Below are positions 34,557 through 42,567 of a DNA stretch of 64,000 nt, piece after piece. A model generated the notes under the pieces. That model was not told the DNA's origin, ran no database searches, and saw nothing but the letters and a program-made list of their open reading frames with translations. The translations under genes and the position numbers were made by a program. Numbering within the stretch: the first letter of the stretch is position 1; each line of letters begins with the position of its first letter. Origin of the DNA: Azospirillum thermophilum (GTDB lineage: Bacteria; Pseudomonadota; Alphaproteobacteria; Azospirillales; Azospirillaceae); assembly GCF_003130795.1 (NCBI RefSeq), contig NZ_CP029354.1:124001-188000 (forward strand). The letters run 5' to 3'.

Positions 34557-35003
34557 TCACCTGCCGGCGGCGCTGCCGGCCAGCGGTACGTCGTAGACGG
34601 TCTGCGCCCCGGTATCGAGGTTCTGCAGGACGATGCGCCGGGTCTGCCCGTCGGCGTTCGGGCTGATCGAGACCTTCGAGCTGCCCAGCGTGTAGTTGCC
34701 GGAATTCTGCGACAGCACGCTGTCGATGGCGTTGCCGTTGACGCCCTGCGTCACCTGCTGCTGGAGCTGTTCGTTCAGAAGGGCCTGCGGGTTCTGCCGG
34801 TCGAGCAGGCTGAACGGATCGACGGCACTGGGATCCTTGTATTTGTCGATGGCGTTCGCGATGCCCAGCAGGTGGGAGCTGTTGAACGGATCGCCCCCGA
34901 AGGACGGGTTGACCGGCCGATAGACGAGCTGTCCCGAATGGGCCGCACCACCGGCGCAGGCCAACAGGGAGCCGATAACAATAGCGTTTCTGACCCCGGC
35001 CAT
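34557..35003 (-). CDS. csgF: Curli assembly factor CsgF
   Basis: A 148-residue exported protein. The signal peptide ends near residue 23, and the mature N-terminus GQLVYRPVNPSFGGDPFNSS is the hallmark CsgF segment that inserts into the CsgG pore. A helical linker and a C-terminal beta domain (NYTLGSSKVSISPN, RRIVLQNLDTG) follow. It is the first gene of the operon F-G-A-B. No csgE or csgD homologue is seen nearby. The gap to csgG is 168 nt. Confidence 0.9.
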   Translation of the reverse strand: MAGVRNAIVIGSLLACAGGAAHSGQLVYRPVNPSFGGDPFNSSHLLGIANAIDKYKDPSAVDPFSLLDRQNPQALLNEQLQQQVTQGVNGNAIDSVLSQNSGNYTLGSSKVSISPNADGQTRRIVLQNLDTGAQTVYDVPLAGSAAGR

Positions 35004-35343
35004 AGCGGCATTCCTTATGATTGTCTCTATTGTCGGTCGGCGCCCGGGGCGCTGACGGAGAGTATTAGGAATTCTCTATTCAGTTCTCTGATTTACTTGC
35101 TGAACAGACCATATCGATGGGATTGGGTCGGGAACAACGGGGGGAAAGAGGTATCGGCTTTGGGAGGAATTGGTTCGAAATCGCATCCAAAACAGCGCGG
35201 TTCGCCGGCGGTGAGGAGGCGGCCTCTCGAAATGGGGCGGTGTCCGGGCTACTACCGGGAGAAGCCGGGCGGCGCAATTGGAGATTGTTTCACAGGGACG
35301 GCCGCGCCGGCGGCGCCCCCGCCTCCCGCCGGCCGGGGCGGGA
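35004..35343 (-). promoter_or_regulatory. Leader/promoter region of the curli operon
   Basis: 340 nt with no credible gene. The segment 35020-35130 is rich in A+T and contains GAATTCTC flanked by repeated TTCTCT (35070-35090), consistent with a promoter for csgF. At 35307-35332, CCGGCGG pairs with CCGCCGG, a possible weak terminator hairpin for the upstream minus-strand sqr operon, without a T tract. Confidence 0.4.
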
Positions 35344-36627
35344 TCACGGGAAGGTGTTGCGCCCGCGCAGCATCGCATTCCAGTAGAGGTGCGGGAAAAG
35401 ACGGGTCTTGGCGATCCAGGCGCTGCGACGGGGCTTCGTGCTGTCCCACGGCAGGGAGGGCATCAGCTTGCCATTGTAGCCGAATTCGGCGAGCACCACC
35501 TTGCCGTGCTCGACGGTCAGGGGACAGGATCCGTACCCGTCATAGACGGCACAGGGGCTTCGCCCGTCCAGCACCGACAGCACGTTGAGGACCACGACCG
35601 GCGCCTGTCTGCGCACGGCGGCGGCGGTTTTCGCGTTGGGTGCCGAGCATGCGTCGCCCAATCCGAAGATCGTCCCGTAGCGGGTGTGCTGCAGGGTGTG
35701 GTGGTCGACCTCCACCCACCCCGCGGCGTTGACCAGCGGGCTGGCGCGCACCGCGTCCGGCGTCGTCTGCGGCGGGGTCACGTGAAGGAGATCGAAGCTC
35801 TCCTCCCGCAGGGAGACGGCGCCGCCGTCGCCCCGGACCTCGAACCAGGCCTTGCGCGCCGGACCATCGACCTTTCTCAGGACGGACTGGAAGGTGATCC
35901 GGGCGCCGTAGCGCCGGACATAGCCTTCCAGGCTGGGGACATAGTCCGGAACACCGAACAGCACCGCGTTGGCGTTGTGGAACCGGACGTCGATGGCGTC
36001 GAGCACCCCCCGCCTCTCCCACGTGCTGCAGGACAGGTAGAGCGCCTTTTGCGGTGCGCCGGCGCATTTGATCGGCATCTCGGGCTGGGTGAACAGCGCC
36101 CGCCCTCCGCGCAGCGCGCGCACCAGCGCCCAGGTGTAGGGCGCCGTGTCGATCCGGTAGTTGGAGGTGACGCCGTTGCGCCCCAGGGTCTCGGCGAGCC
36201 CTTCGATGGCGGTCCAGTCCAGCTTGATGCCGGTGCAGACGACCAGCACCCGGTAGCGGATGCGGTCGCCGCCCTGCAGAACCACCGTGGCGTGTTCCGG
36301 CTCGAAGGCGGTTGCCGTGTTCCGGATCCAGGTCACGCCGTCCGGAAGCAGGGCCGCCTGCGGCCGCACGGTGCGCCGCACGTCCAGGACGCCGGCGCCG
36401 ACCAGCGTCCATCCCGGCTGGTAATGGTGTTCGGCCCTCGGCTCGACCATGACGATCGAACAGTCCGGGCGCCGGCGCCGCAGGCCGGCCGCCACGGCGA
36501 CGCCGGCACAGCCGCCGCCGACGACGAGCACGTCGCAGGAGATCGTGGGCGCCCGTCCCGCCGCGCGGCCGGGTGCGGGATGGCCGGCGCAGGGCGCCGC
36601 GCCGTCCCCGGAAGCGATCCTGTCCAT
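35344..36627 (-). CDS. sqr: Sulfide:quinone oxidoreductase, type II (SQRDL-like)
   Basis: A 427-residue flavoprotein that oxidises sulfide, or a persulfide acceptor reaction, and reduces quinone at the membrane. The FAD dinucleotide loop is VVGGGCAGVAVA (about residues 34-45). The type II signature PIKCAGAPQKALYLS carries the first redox Cys, and the second is in GLGDACSAPNAKTAAAV. The C-terminal amphipathic region HLYWNAMLRGRNTF would anchor it. It is the last gene of a six-gene operon, 6 nt after the MFS gene. In this setting it could consume sulfide formed or used by the cysteine-synthase-fold enzyme. Confidence 0.9.
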   Translation of the reverse strand: MDRIASGDGAAPCAGHPAPGRAAGRAPTISCDVLVVGGGCAGVAVAAGLRRRRPDCSIVMVEPRAEHHYQPGWTLVGAGVLDVRRTVRPQAALLPDGVTWIRNTATAFEPEHATVVLQGGDRIRYRVLVVCTGIKLDWTAIEGLAETLGRNGVTSNYRIDTAPYTWALVRALRGGRALFTQPEMPIKCAGAPQKALYLSCSTWERRGVLDAIDVRFHNANAVLFGVPDYVPSLEGYVRRYGARITFQSVLRKVDGPARKAWFEVRGDGGAVSLREESFDLLHVTPPQTTPDAVRASPLVNAAGWVEVDHHTLQHTRYGTIFGLGDACSAPNAKTAAAVRRQAPVVVLNVLSVLDGRSPCAVYDGYGSCPLTVEHGKVVLAEFGYNGKLMPSLPWDSTKPRRSAWIAKTRLFPHLYWNAMLRGRNTFP

Positions 36628-36633
36628 GCCGCG

Positions 36634-37869
36634 TCACGCCGACTGGAGTTGCGGGGCCCGTGCCACGGCCGGGGTCTCGCGGATCGGCAGGTTCAGCAGC
36701 GCCGCCGCAAAGGCGAGCACGACATCGGCATACCACATCCAGTCGAAGCTCCCGAACCGCGCGACGGCCAGGCCGCCGAGCCAGGCGCCGAGGAACCCGC
36801 CGATCTGGTGGAACATCAGCGCCATGCCGAACAGGGTGCCGATCCGGCTGCTCCCGAACAGCTTGGCGATCACGCCGATGGTCGGCGGCACCGTCGCGAG
36901 CCAGGTCAGCCCCAGCCCCGCCGCGAAGATGTAGAAGGTGAGCTCGTCCTTCGGCCCGACGAGGTAGAGCGAGACGAAGAGCCCGCGCAGGCCGTAGATC
37001 CAGAACAGGATGTACCTGTTCTCGAAACGCTGGCTGAGGAGCCCGGCCAGAAAGCTGCCCGCGATGTTGGTCAGTCCGATGATGGACAGCGCCCAGCTGG
37101 CGACGCTCGCGGACTGGCCGCAGAGCCGGACCTCGCCCGGCATGTGGGTCATCAGGAAGGCGATGTGGAAGCCGCAGGTGAAGAAGCCGGCCGTGAGCAG
37201 GAGATAGCTCGGAACCGTCAGGGCGTGGCGGATGGACGCCAGGGCGCCCCCGCCGGCCCCCGGCAGCAGGTCGCCGCCCGCCTCCCCGCCGGCCTCCCGC
37301 GGCTGTCCGCGCAGGGCCAGCGCCAGGGGCAGCGCGGCCAGGGCCACGGCCGCCAGCGACCACATCGCGCCCGCCCATCCCAGCACGACGATCAGCTTCT
37401 GCGTCACCGGCGGAAACAGGAACTGGCCGATGGATCCGCCGGTGCTGATGACGTTCGCCGCCATCGGCCGCTTCGCCGCCGGCAGCCGCCGGGCGGTGGC
37501 GCCGATCAGGACCGAGAAGCTGCCGATCCCGGTGCCGACCGCCGGCAGGATGCCGAGCGCCAGGACGACCGCCCACACGCCGTCGACCAGCGGCAGCATG
37601 GCGTTGCCCAGCACCAGGAGAAGCATCCCGGCCGCGAGCACCCGCCCGGCCCCGTAACGGTCGGCCGCCGCGCCGGCGACCGGCTGGATCGCGCCCCAGA
37701 TGAACTGGGCCATCGCCAGGGCGAGGCTGATGACGGAAATGTCGAGCCCGGTCGCGAAGATCAGATCGGGGACGAACAGGCCCATCGTCTGCCGCGATCC
37801 CATGGTGACGAGCATCACGGTTCCCGCCGCCACCGCGACCATGCTCCAGCGCGCCGTGTCTGTGGCCAT
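36634..37869 (-). CDS. MFS transporter
   Basis: A 411-residue protein with 12 predicted membrane helices and the major facilitator motif A-like loop (AADRYGAGRVLAAG, between helices 2 and 3). The first helix region reads MGSRQTMGLFVPDLIFATG. It resembles the OFA/monocarboxylate-like branch, but no substrate can be assigned. ATG 37869 has GGGAACGGGG upstream. It is placed between the methyltransferase and sqr, so it may export the product of this operon. Confidence 0.83.
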   Translation of the reverse strand: MATDTARWSMVAVAAGTVMLVTMGSRQTMGLFVPDLIFATGLDISVISLALAMAQFIWGAIQPVAGAAADRYGAGRVLAAGMLLLVLGNAMLPLVDGVWAVVLALGILPAVGTGIGSFSVLIGATARRLPAAKRPMAANVISTGGSIGQFLFPPVTQKLIVVLGWAGAMWSLAAVALAALPLALALRGQPREAGGEAGGDLLPGAGGGALASIRHALTVPSYLLLTAGFFTCGFHIAFLMTHMPGEVRLCGQSASVASWALSIIGLTNIAGSFLAGLLSQRFENRYILFWIYGLRGLFVSLYLVGPKDELTFYIFAAGLGLTWLATVPPTIGVIAKLFGSSRIGTLFGMALMFHQIGGFLGAWLGGLAVARFGSFDWMWYADVVLAFAAALLNLPIRETPAVARAPQLQSA

Positions 37870-37910
37870 GATCCCCGTTCCCTTCACTGCCGGTGCATGA
37901 CGGTGCGGCA

Positions 37911-38753
37911 TCACAGCCGCCGCGCGGCGACCACGTGGGCCGCCATCGGAATGCGGATGACGCCGTCGCGCAGGTACCGCCTCTCGACGTCCGCCGCCAT
38001 GTCGCTGCGGATGCGCCGGGCGGTCGCCTCGTCCTGCTCGCGCAGCCGCGCGCCCGACCGGACCGACGCGGTGTGCTCGGCCCAGTAGAGGTGGTCGGCG
38101 CTGGGAACCTGCCAGTCGACGCGGACGGTGCGGGTCGAGACGCTCTCCGCATCGAAGCCGTTCGAGCGCAGCAGCCCGATCCGGGCGCGGTCGTCGCACA
38201 GTTCGAGGTAGGACGGCCCCCGCGGCACCCGGCTGTCCCGCGCGGCGTGGGCGTCGAGCGCGCGTTCCAGGACGCCGGCCCCTTCGTTCAGCGCGCCGTC
38301 GGCCCAGATGGTCAGGGCGAGCCGCCCCCCCGGCCGCAGCACGCGCGCGATCTCGGAGAAGGCCCGCTGGAGGTCGGCGAAATGCTGGACGCCGAAATTC
38401 ACCACGGCGGCGTCGAACTCCCCGTCCTCCAGCGGCAGGCGATGGACGTCGCCCTGGAGAAACCTGACCTCCGGATAGCGCGCCCGCGCCCGGTCGATCA
38501 TGCTCGCGGAGAAGTCGAGCCCCGTCGCGGCGGCTCCGCCGGAGCGCGCGGCGTCCGCCGCATAGCCGAGGCCGGTCGCGAGGTCGAGAAGACGCACCCC
38601 GTCCAGCGGGGCGACGGCCTCGATGAGGGCCGGAACGAAGGCGTTGGTCAGGCCTTCCCAGCAGTCGCCGTAAAGCCCGGAAACGGACTCCCAGCCGTCA
38701 TGTTCGAACCGGTGGAACTCCTTGAGTTCATCCGGCAGGAAATCGAGCGTCAT
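37911..38753 (-). CDS. SAM-dependent class I methyltransferase (UbiE-like)
   Basis: A 280-residue enzyme. SAM-binding motif I is LLDLATGLGYAADAA (residues about 54-68), the acidic motif II is TGLDFSASMIDRAR, and motif III is FDAAVVNFGVQHF. Motif IV RVLRPGGRLALTIWA follows. The C-terminal 110 residues form a substrate cap. Acceptor unknown; membership of a cysteine/O-acetylserine operon suggests a small amino-acid or thiol acceptor, but this is inference. It lies 21 nt after the cysteine-synthase-like gene. Confidence 0.85.
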   Translation of the reverse strand: MTLDFLPDELKEFHRFEHDGWESVSGLYGDCWEGLTNAFVPALIEAVAPLDGVRLLDLATGLGYAADAARSGGAAATGLDFSASMIDRARARYPEVRFLQGDVHRLPLEDGEFDAAVVNFGVQHFADLQRAFSEIARVLRPGGRLALTIWADGALNEGAGVLERALDAHAARDSRVPRGPSYLELCDDRARIGLLRSNGFDAESVSTRTVRVDWQVPSADHLYWAEHTASVRSGARLREQDEATARRIRSDMAADVERRYLRDGVIRIPMAAHVVAARRL

Positions 38754-38774
38754 GCAAAGATCCCGGAATTATCG

Positions 38775-39701
38775 TCAGTGTTTGAAGTACCACAGCCCAT
38801 GGTCGTAGATGATCGCCAGGATCTTGTGCGTCTTGGTGGCCCGGTGCGACAGCGACTGCGCGACGTGCAGGCACGCGGCGGAGCTGTTGCCGACGAAGTA
38901 TCCGGTGCGGGCCGCGAACTCCCGCTGGGTCGCGGCCATCTCCTCGGCGCTGACGGGGGCCGCATGGCTGACCATGCTCCAGTCGACCATGGGCGGCGCC
39001 ACCCCGACGGACGCCCCTTCCAGACGGTGGTCGACGAAGACGCCGTTGCGCGAATCGCATCCCGCGGGCTCCACCAGCACCACCTCGACGTCGTAGCCGG
39101 CCGTCCGCAGCGCGCGCGCGACGCCCGACAGGCAGGCGCCGGTGCCGGCGCAGGAGACGAAGGTCAGCGACGTCACCTCGTCCCGCGCGGCGAGCTGGCC
39201 GGCGATCTCCGGTCCGGTCTCGAACTCGTGCGCCGCCAGACTGGCCGGATTGTTGAACTGGTCGGTGTAATGGTACTGCCTGCCCAGCTCCTTGCCCCTG
39301 GCCAGGTGCCACTCCACCACCTCGCGCGGGGTGGCGCCGGCCTCCAGCATCGGGATGCCGATGAGCCTGGCCCCGAACATCTCCAGGCAGCGGCGCTTGA
39401 CCGGACTGAAGCCGAGGCCCACCGCCAGCTCGACCGGCACGCCGATGTCGCGGCAGGCGACGGCCAGGCCGAAGCCGAAGTTGCCCCCGGTCTTCTCGAT
39501 CACCGTGGTGACGCCGGGAACGATCTCGCCCCGGTCGAGCGCCCGCTGAACGATGTGCCTCGCGGCACGGACCTTGTGGCTGCCTCCCGGATTGTTGCAT
39601 TCCAGCTTGACGAGCACCCCGGGGAGCAATTCGAGGAGTGGCGTCGCGACGGGCGCGGCCGTCGGCCGGCCCGTCGGCGGATTCTGTTCGACTGCGCGCA
39701 T
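38775..39701 (-). CDS. Divergent PLP enzyme of the cysteine synthase (fold type II) family
   Basis: A 308-residue enzyme. The PLP lysine is in NNPGGSHKVRAAR, where standard CysK has NPGGSVKDR. The substrate loop usually reading TSGNTG is KTGGNFGFG. The phosphate-binding loop GTGACLSG replaces GTGGT. The C-terminal serine element VGNSSAAC is present. The fold and beta-replacement chemistry are therefore likely kept, with an altered amino-acid-carboxylate loop that argues against ordinary cysteine synthase specificity. O-acetylserine from the co-encoded CysE is the natural donor substrate; the nucleophile is unknown. ATG 39701 has GGGAAGG upstream. Confidence 0.82.
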   Translation of the reverse strand: MRAVEQNPPTGRPTAAPVATPLLELLPGVLVKLECNNPGGSHKVRAARHIVQRALDRGEIVPGVTTVIEKTGGNFGFGLAVACRDIGVPVELAVGLGFSPVKRRCLEMFGARLIGIPMLEAGATPREVVEWHLARGKELGRQYHYTDQFNNPASLAAHEFETGPEIAGQLAARDEVTSLTFVSCAGTGACLSGVARALRTAGYDVEVVLVEPAGCDSRNGVFVDHRLEGASVGVAPPMVDWSMVSHAAPVSAEEMAATQREFAARTGYFVGNSSAACLHVAQSLSHRATKTHKILAIIYDHGLWYFKH

Positions 39702-39793
39702 TCGCGGCCTTCCCTATCGCGATCGATGGCGTCGGCACGGCCCCGCACCGGCCATCGCGGCCCGGAGCCGGTGCCGGGGAACCGAGGGTCTGC

Positions 39794-40555
39794 TCAGTGG
39801 TATCGGCCCAGGTCGTAGCGGGCCTCGGCGAAGCTGCAGGAGATGCGCTCCTTGCCGGCGCCGAGGTTCTTTCTCTTCACCTGCAGCGGCCCGACCGCCC
39901 GGGTGTTGTCGAGGTGCGTTCCGCCGCAGGGGATGACATGCCCCTCGCATTCCCAGTAGCGGGCGTCCGGGACGGTGTCGTGGGAGTAGGTCCTGATGTC
40001 GCTCGCCCGCTCGACGAAGCCGTTGGCGAGGGTCTCGATGGTCCTGATCTCGGTCTCCGTGAAGCGGTCCCGGACCCGGAAGTCGAACCGGGCGCCGTCC
40101 GGCTTGATGTGGCATCCGATCACGTCGAGGTCGGCGCGCACCATGCCGATGGCGATATAGAGGAGGTGCGAGGCGGTGTGGCTCAGCGACAGCCGGCTGC
40201 GCCGGTCGGCGTCGATCTCGATTTCGGCGGCCTCGCCGGCGGCGAGACGGCTCAACGCGGCGACGTCGTCCGGATGGACGATGTGCTGGATCACCCCGCC
40301 GGCCTCGATGTCGGGGACGTCCGGCAGGTTGACGGGGCTGCCGTAGAGCTTCCGCGCGCCGATGAACCGCAGGACCTCGCCGCCGGCCGTGCGGATGACG
40401 CCGCAATCGGCCTCCTGCCCGCCGCCCTCGGGATAGGCGACCGTCGCGTCCAGCTCGACATGGTCGGCGCCGGTCTTGACCACGGCGGCCGTGCAGCGCT
40501 TCCGGTAGGCATCCTCGTAGTAGAGCTTGCGGGTGGCTCGGCTGAGCATCGTCAT
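39794..40555 (-). CDS. alaX: AlaX-type alanyl-tRNA editing protein
   Basis: A 253-residue free-standing editing domain related to the C-terminal half of AlaRS. It keeps the YPEGGGQ loop (about residue 41) and the zinc motifs HTASHLL (HxxxH) and CGGTHLDNT (CxxxH). The length fits the AlaX-L/II group, which deacylates mischarged Ser- or Gly-tRNA(Ala). Here it is embedded in an operon with serine acetyltransferase and a cysteine-synthase-like enzyme. It may thus remove a non-protein amino acid made by this operon, or excess Ser, from tRNA. It is 92 nt upstream of the PLP gene. Confidence 0.88.
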   Translation of the reverse strand: MTMLSRATRKLYYEDAYRKRCTAAVVKTGADHVELDATVAYPEGGGQEADCGVIRTAGGEVLRFIGARKLYGSPVNLPDVPDIEAGGVIQHIVHPDDVAALSRLAAGEAAEIEIDADRRSRLSLSHTASHLLYIAIGMVRADLDVIGCHIKPDGARFDFRVRDRFTETEIRTIETLANGFVERASDIRTYSHDTVPDARYWECEGHVIPCGGTHLDNTRAVGPLQVKRKNLGAGKERISCSFAEARYDLGRYH

Positions 40556-40661
40556 CTGGTCGATCCTGGTTTTCTGGGAACAATCGGGAAAGCCGGTCCG
40601 GTGCCCGGCGCCCGGAGTGGGCGGCCCGGGGGCAGGCGGGCGGGCGGGCGGCTGCGGCCGG

Positions 40662-41378
40662 TCAGCCCTGTATCGGTCCCGGCGCGGCCGGCCGCGCGGC
40701 GGGCATCTGGAAGACGCCGCGCTCGGTGCGGGTGATCTGGAGCGCCGTCTTCAGCATGACGGTCGAGCCCGAGGGGATGTCCTCCTTGATCACGCAGTGC
40801 GGCCCGATGAAGACGTCGTCGCCGATGGTGACCGGGCCGAAGATCCGGGAGAAGGCGCCGATCTGGACGCGGTTGCCGATGGTCGGATGCCGCTTCGCCG
40901 CGGGGTTGCCGGCGATGCCGGTCGCCCCGAGCGTGACGCTGCCGAGCACGTAGCAGTCGTCGCCGATCCGGGTGGTCTCGCCGATCACGGTTCCATAGCC
41001 GTGGTCGAGGATGAAGCGCAGGCCGATGCTGCAGCGGTGGTGGATTTCCGCCCCCGACAGCAGCTTTCCCCGGCAGGAGATCAGGTGCGCGTTGGCGTCG
41101 AGCTCTTCCGCCGTCGCCAGATCCCGGCATTCCGGAGAGGTCGCCAGCGCGTGCGCCAGCCGGTAGTGCAGCACGGCCCGGTAGGAGGAATAGGCGTGGG
41201 CGACCCGGTGGGAATCATTGTTCGCCGCGGGATCCTTCTTCGTGAAGACATCCAGGTCGCCGCAGGCGACGTTGACGACGGACTCGAACACCCTGTGTGA
41301 AATCACGCCTTTCGTGAAGGCCGGAGTACAGCAGTCGTACAGAGCCGCTTGCAGCAAGTTTCTGATGGATTCTTCCAT
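40662..41378 (-). CDS. cysE: Serine O-acetyltransferase CysE
   Basis: A 238-residue hexapeptide-repeat acetyltransferase that makes O-acetylserine from serine and acetyl-CoA. The helical N-terminal domain (residues 1-120) is followed by the left-handed beta helix. Active-site segments are IHHRCSIG and DHGYGTVIGETT, then KRHPTIGN and the hexapeptides VQIGAF, VTIGDD, VFIGPH. The C-terminal tail is short and lacks the usual Ile end that binds cysteine synthase; it ends APGPIQG. ATG 41378 is chosen; a TTG 51 nt upstream keeps the frame open. It is the first gene of the six-gene operon. Confidence 0.9.
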   Translation of the reverse strand: MEESIRNLLQAALYDCCTPAFTKGVISHRVFESVVNVACGDLDVFTKKDPAANNDSHRVAHAYSSYRAVLHYRLAHALATSPECRDLATAEELDANAHLISCRGKLLSGAEIHHRCSIGLRFILDHGYGTVIGETTRIGDDCYVLGSVTLGATGIAGNPAAKRHPTIGNRVQIGAFSRIFGPVTIGDDVFIGPHCVIKEDIPSGSTVMLKTALQITRTERGVFQMPAARPAAPGPIQG

Positions 41379-41660
41379 TAAGCGCCTCGCCGATGAAGGG
41401 TTTCGGTATGCCGCCGGAAAATATATCAATCGAATTCATCAAGTCTTTTGGCGGCCACACCAAAGTATGATGGAAATCAAAATCTCATTCGATTGTGTTT
41501 CATATAATTGTATGTCGCCTCTGCAAGGATATTTCATTTCCCTTATGTATCGATAAATTATGCAGGTGTGACGCCAGCGCAAAGGAAATTTTCCAATAAG
41601 CCACGACATGCGACAAAAACGCGCATTTTCTTCTGCAGGGAAGTAATTTTCTTGCTGAGC
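41379..41660 (-). promoter_or_regulatory. AT-rich region upstream of the cysE operon
   Basis: About 280 nt, strikingly richer in A+T than anything else in the window, with runs such as AATATATC and TGTTTCATATAATTG. No frame looks like a gene. It should contain the promoter of the six-gene operon. Such a composition break can also mark the edge of an acquired segment. Confidence 0.5.
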
Positions 41661-41756
41661 ATGGAATGGCCGGCGGGGCGCCGGACCCGGGGCTTGCGTG
41701 CTCCCCGGCAGGGGGCAGCCGCTATTGTCCCCCGGAGGGGATTGGCGGGCGCGGGG

Positions 41757-41804
41757 GGCACGCGGCCCGGAAGACGGCCCGGCACGCCGCCCGGAAGACG
41801 GTCA
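41757..41804. repeat. Two tandem 24-bp repeats
   Basis: Two adjacent 24-bp units beginning GGCACGC and containing CCCGGAAGACGG (41757-41780 and 41781-41804) differ at only a few positions. They lie in the non-coding 41661-41906 stretch between the cysE operon and the hemerythrin gene. The 16-bp palindrome GCCGGCGC-GCGCCGGC at 41883-41898 just after the hemerythrin stop may be its terminator stem. Confidence 0.5.
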
Positions 41805-41906
41805 GGAAGAGGGGATGGGCATCGTCTTCGGGCATGCCGCTGTCCTGGGGCCGGAGCCCCCCGGGCAGGGCGCGGTTCGACCGCCGGCGCGCGCCGGCCT
41901 GTTGGA

Positions 41907-42404
41907 TCAGGCGGACGCCTGCGCGTCGGCGAGCTGCGCGTCCTGCTCCGGCGTCAGCACCTCGTCCACCGCGGCGAGCAGGCTGCCCTCCTCCTTCTGG
42001 ATATGCAGGACGAGGCCGTCGACCAGCTCCCGGCCGAAATAGCGGAAGACCGGCCAGGTCTCCTCGTCGAACCCCTCGCGCAGGGCGAGGTCGCACAGCC
42101 GGGCGAGGCGGCGGGCCAGCGGCAGCAGCGTCTGGTGGTCGGCGTCGAGGTCGGCCGTCAGCTCATAGGCGCCGGCGGCGGCGATCCGCGGGAACAGCGC
42201 CTCCTCCAGCGCGAAATGACGCTCCAGCTCGCGGCCAAGCTCGGGCGACAGGTCGGCCAGCAGCTTGCGGGCGTCCGGCTCGTCGCAGGCCGGCGGGCGG
42301 TCCTCCCCGGTGAGGACGAGGAAGCGGTCGAGCGCGTTCAGCAGGTCGATGGCGCGGTGATGGTCCTCGTGCAGGAGCTGGCCGGTCCGGCTGTCGGCGT
42401 GCAT
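41907..42404 (-). CDS. Hemerythrin HHE-domain protein
   Basis: A 165-residue four-helix protein with di-iron ligands in the expected order: LLHEDHHRAID (about residue 13-17), ELERHFALEEALF (about 62-66), DLDADHQTLL (about 88) and LVLHIQKEE (about 134-138). Such proteins bind O2 or NO or help repair iron centres under nitrosative stress. ATG 42404 is chosen because homologous helices start just after it. It is divergent from a DNR/NnrR-type regulator, with an NnrR-type palindrome between. Confidence 0.85.
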   Translation of the reverse strand: MHADSRTGQLLHEDHHRAIDLLNALDRFLVLTGEDRPPACDEPDARKLLADLSPELGRELERHFALEEALFPRIAAAGAYELTADLDADHQTLLPLARRLARLCDLALREGFDEETWPVFRYFGRELVDGLVLHIQKEEGSLLAAVDEVLTPEQDAQLADAQASA

Positions 42405-42475
42405 GGGGGTGGCTTTCTCGCTTGCGGTCGGAAGAGACGTCGGCCGCACCATAGGTGCTTCGCGGCGAAAAGTCG

Positions 42476-42489
42476 TTGCGCCAGCGCAA
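42476..42489. promoter_or_regulatory. NnrR/DNR-type palindrome
   Basis: TTGCG-CCAG-CGCAA, a perfect inverted repeat of the NnrR/DNR class, lies 72 nt upstream of the hemerythrin gene (minus) and 79 nt upstream of the CRP/FNR gene (plus). It is well placed to make both NO-responsive. Confidence 0.65.
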
Positions 42490-42567
42490 TCATTGCCCTC
42501 CGGCCCGTCCCGTCCCGGGGGCGCCCCTTGCTTGTCGCCGGCGGGGGAGTGGCGTAGAGGTTGGGCC

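Noticed and set aside
31193-35003. csgE or csgD within the curli region
   Set aside because: The gaps (71, 263 and 168 nt) are too short or lack credible frames; no CsgE-like sequence or LuxR-type CsgD is seen on either strand.
35117-35386. 89-codon plus-strand frame in the curli leader
   Set aside because: Low-complexity Gly/Arg/Ala composition, no good ribosome site, and it runs into the antisense of sqr.
41218-41556. 112-codon plus-strand frame over the cysE start and AT-rich region
   Set aside because: Half of it is antisense to cysE and the remainder is in non-coding AT-rich DNA; no domain.
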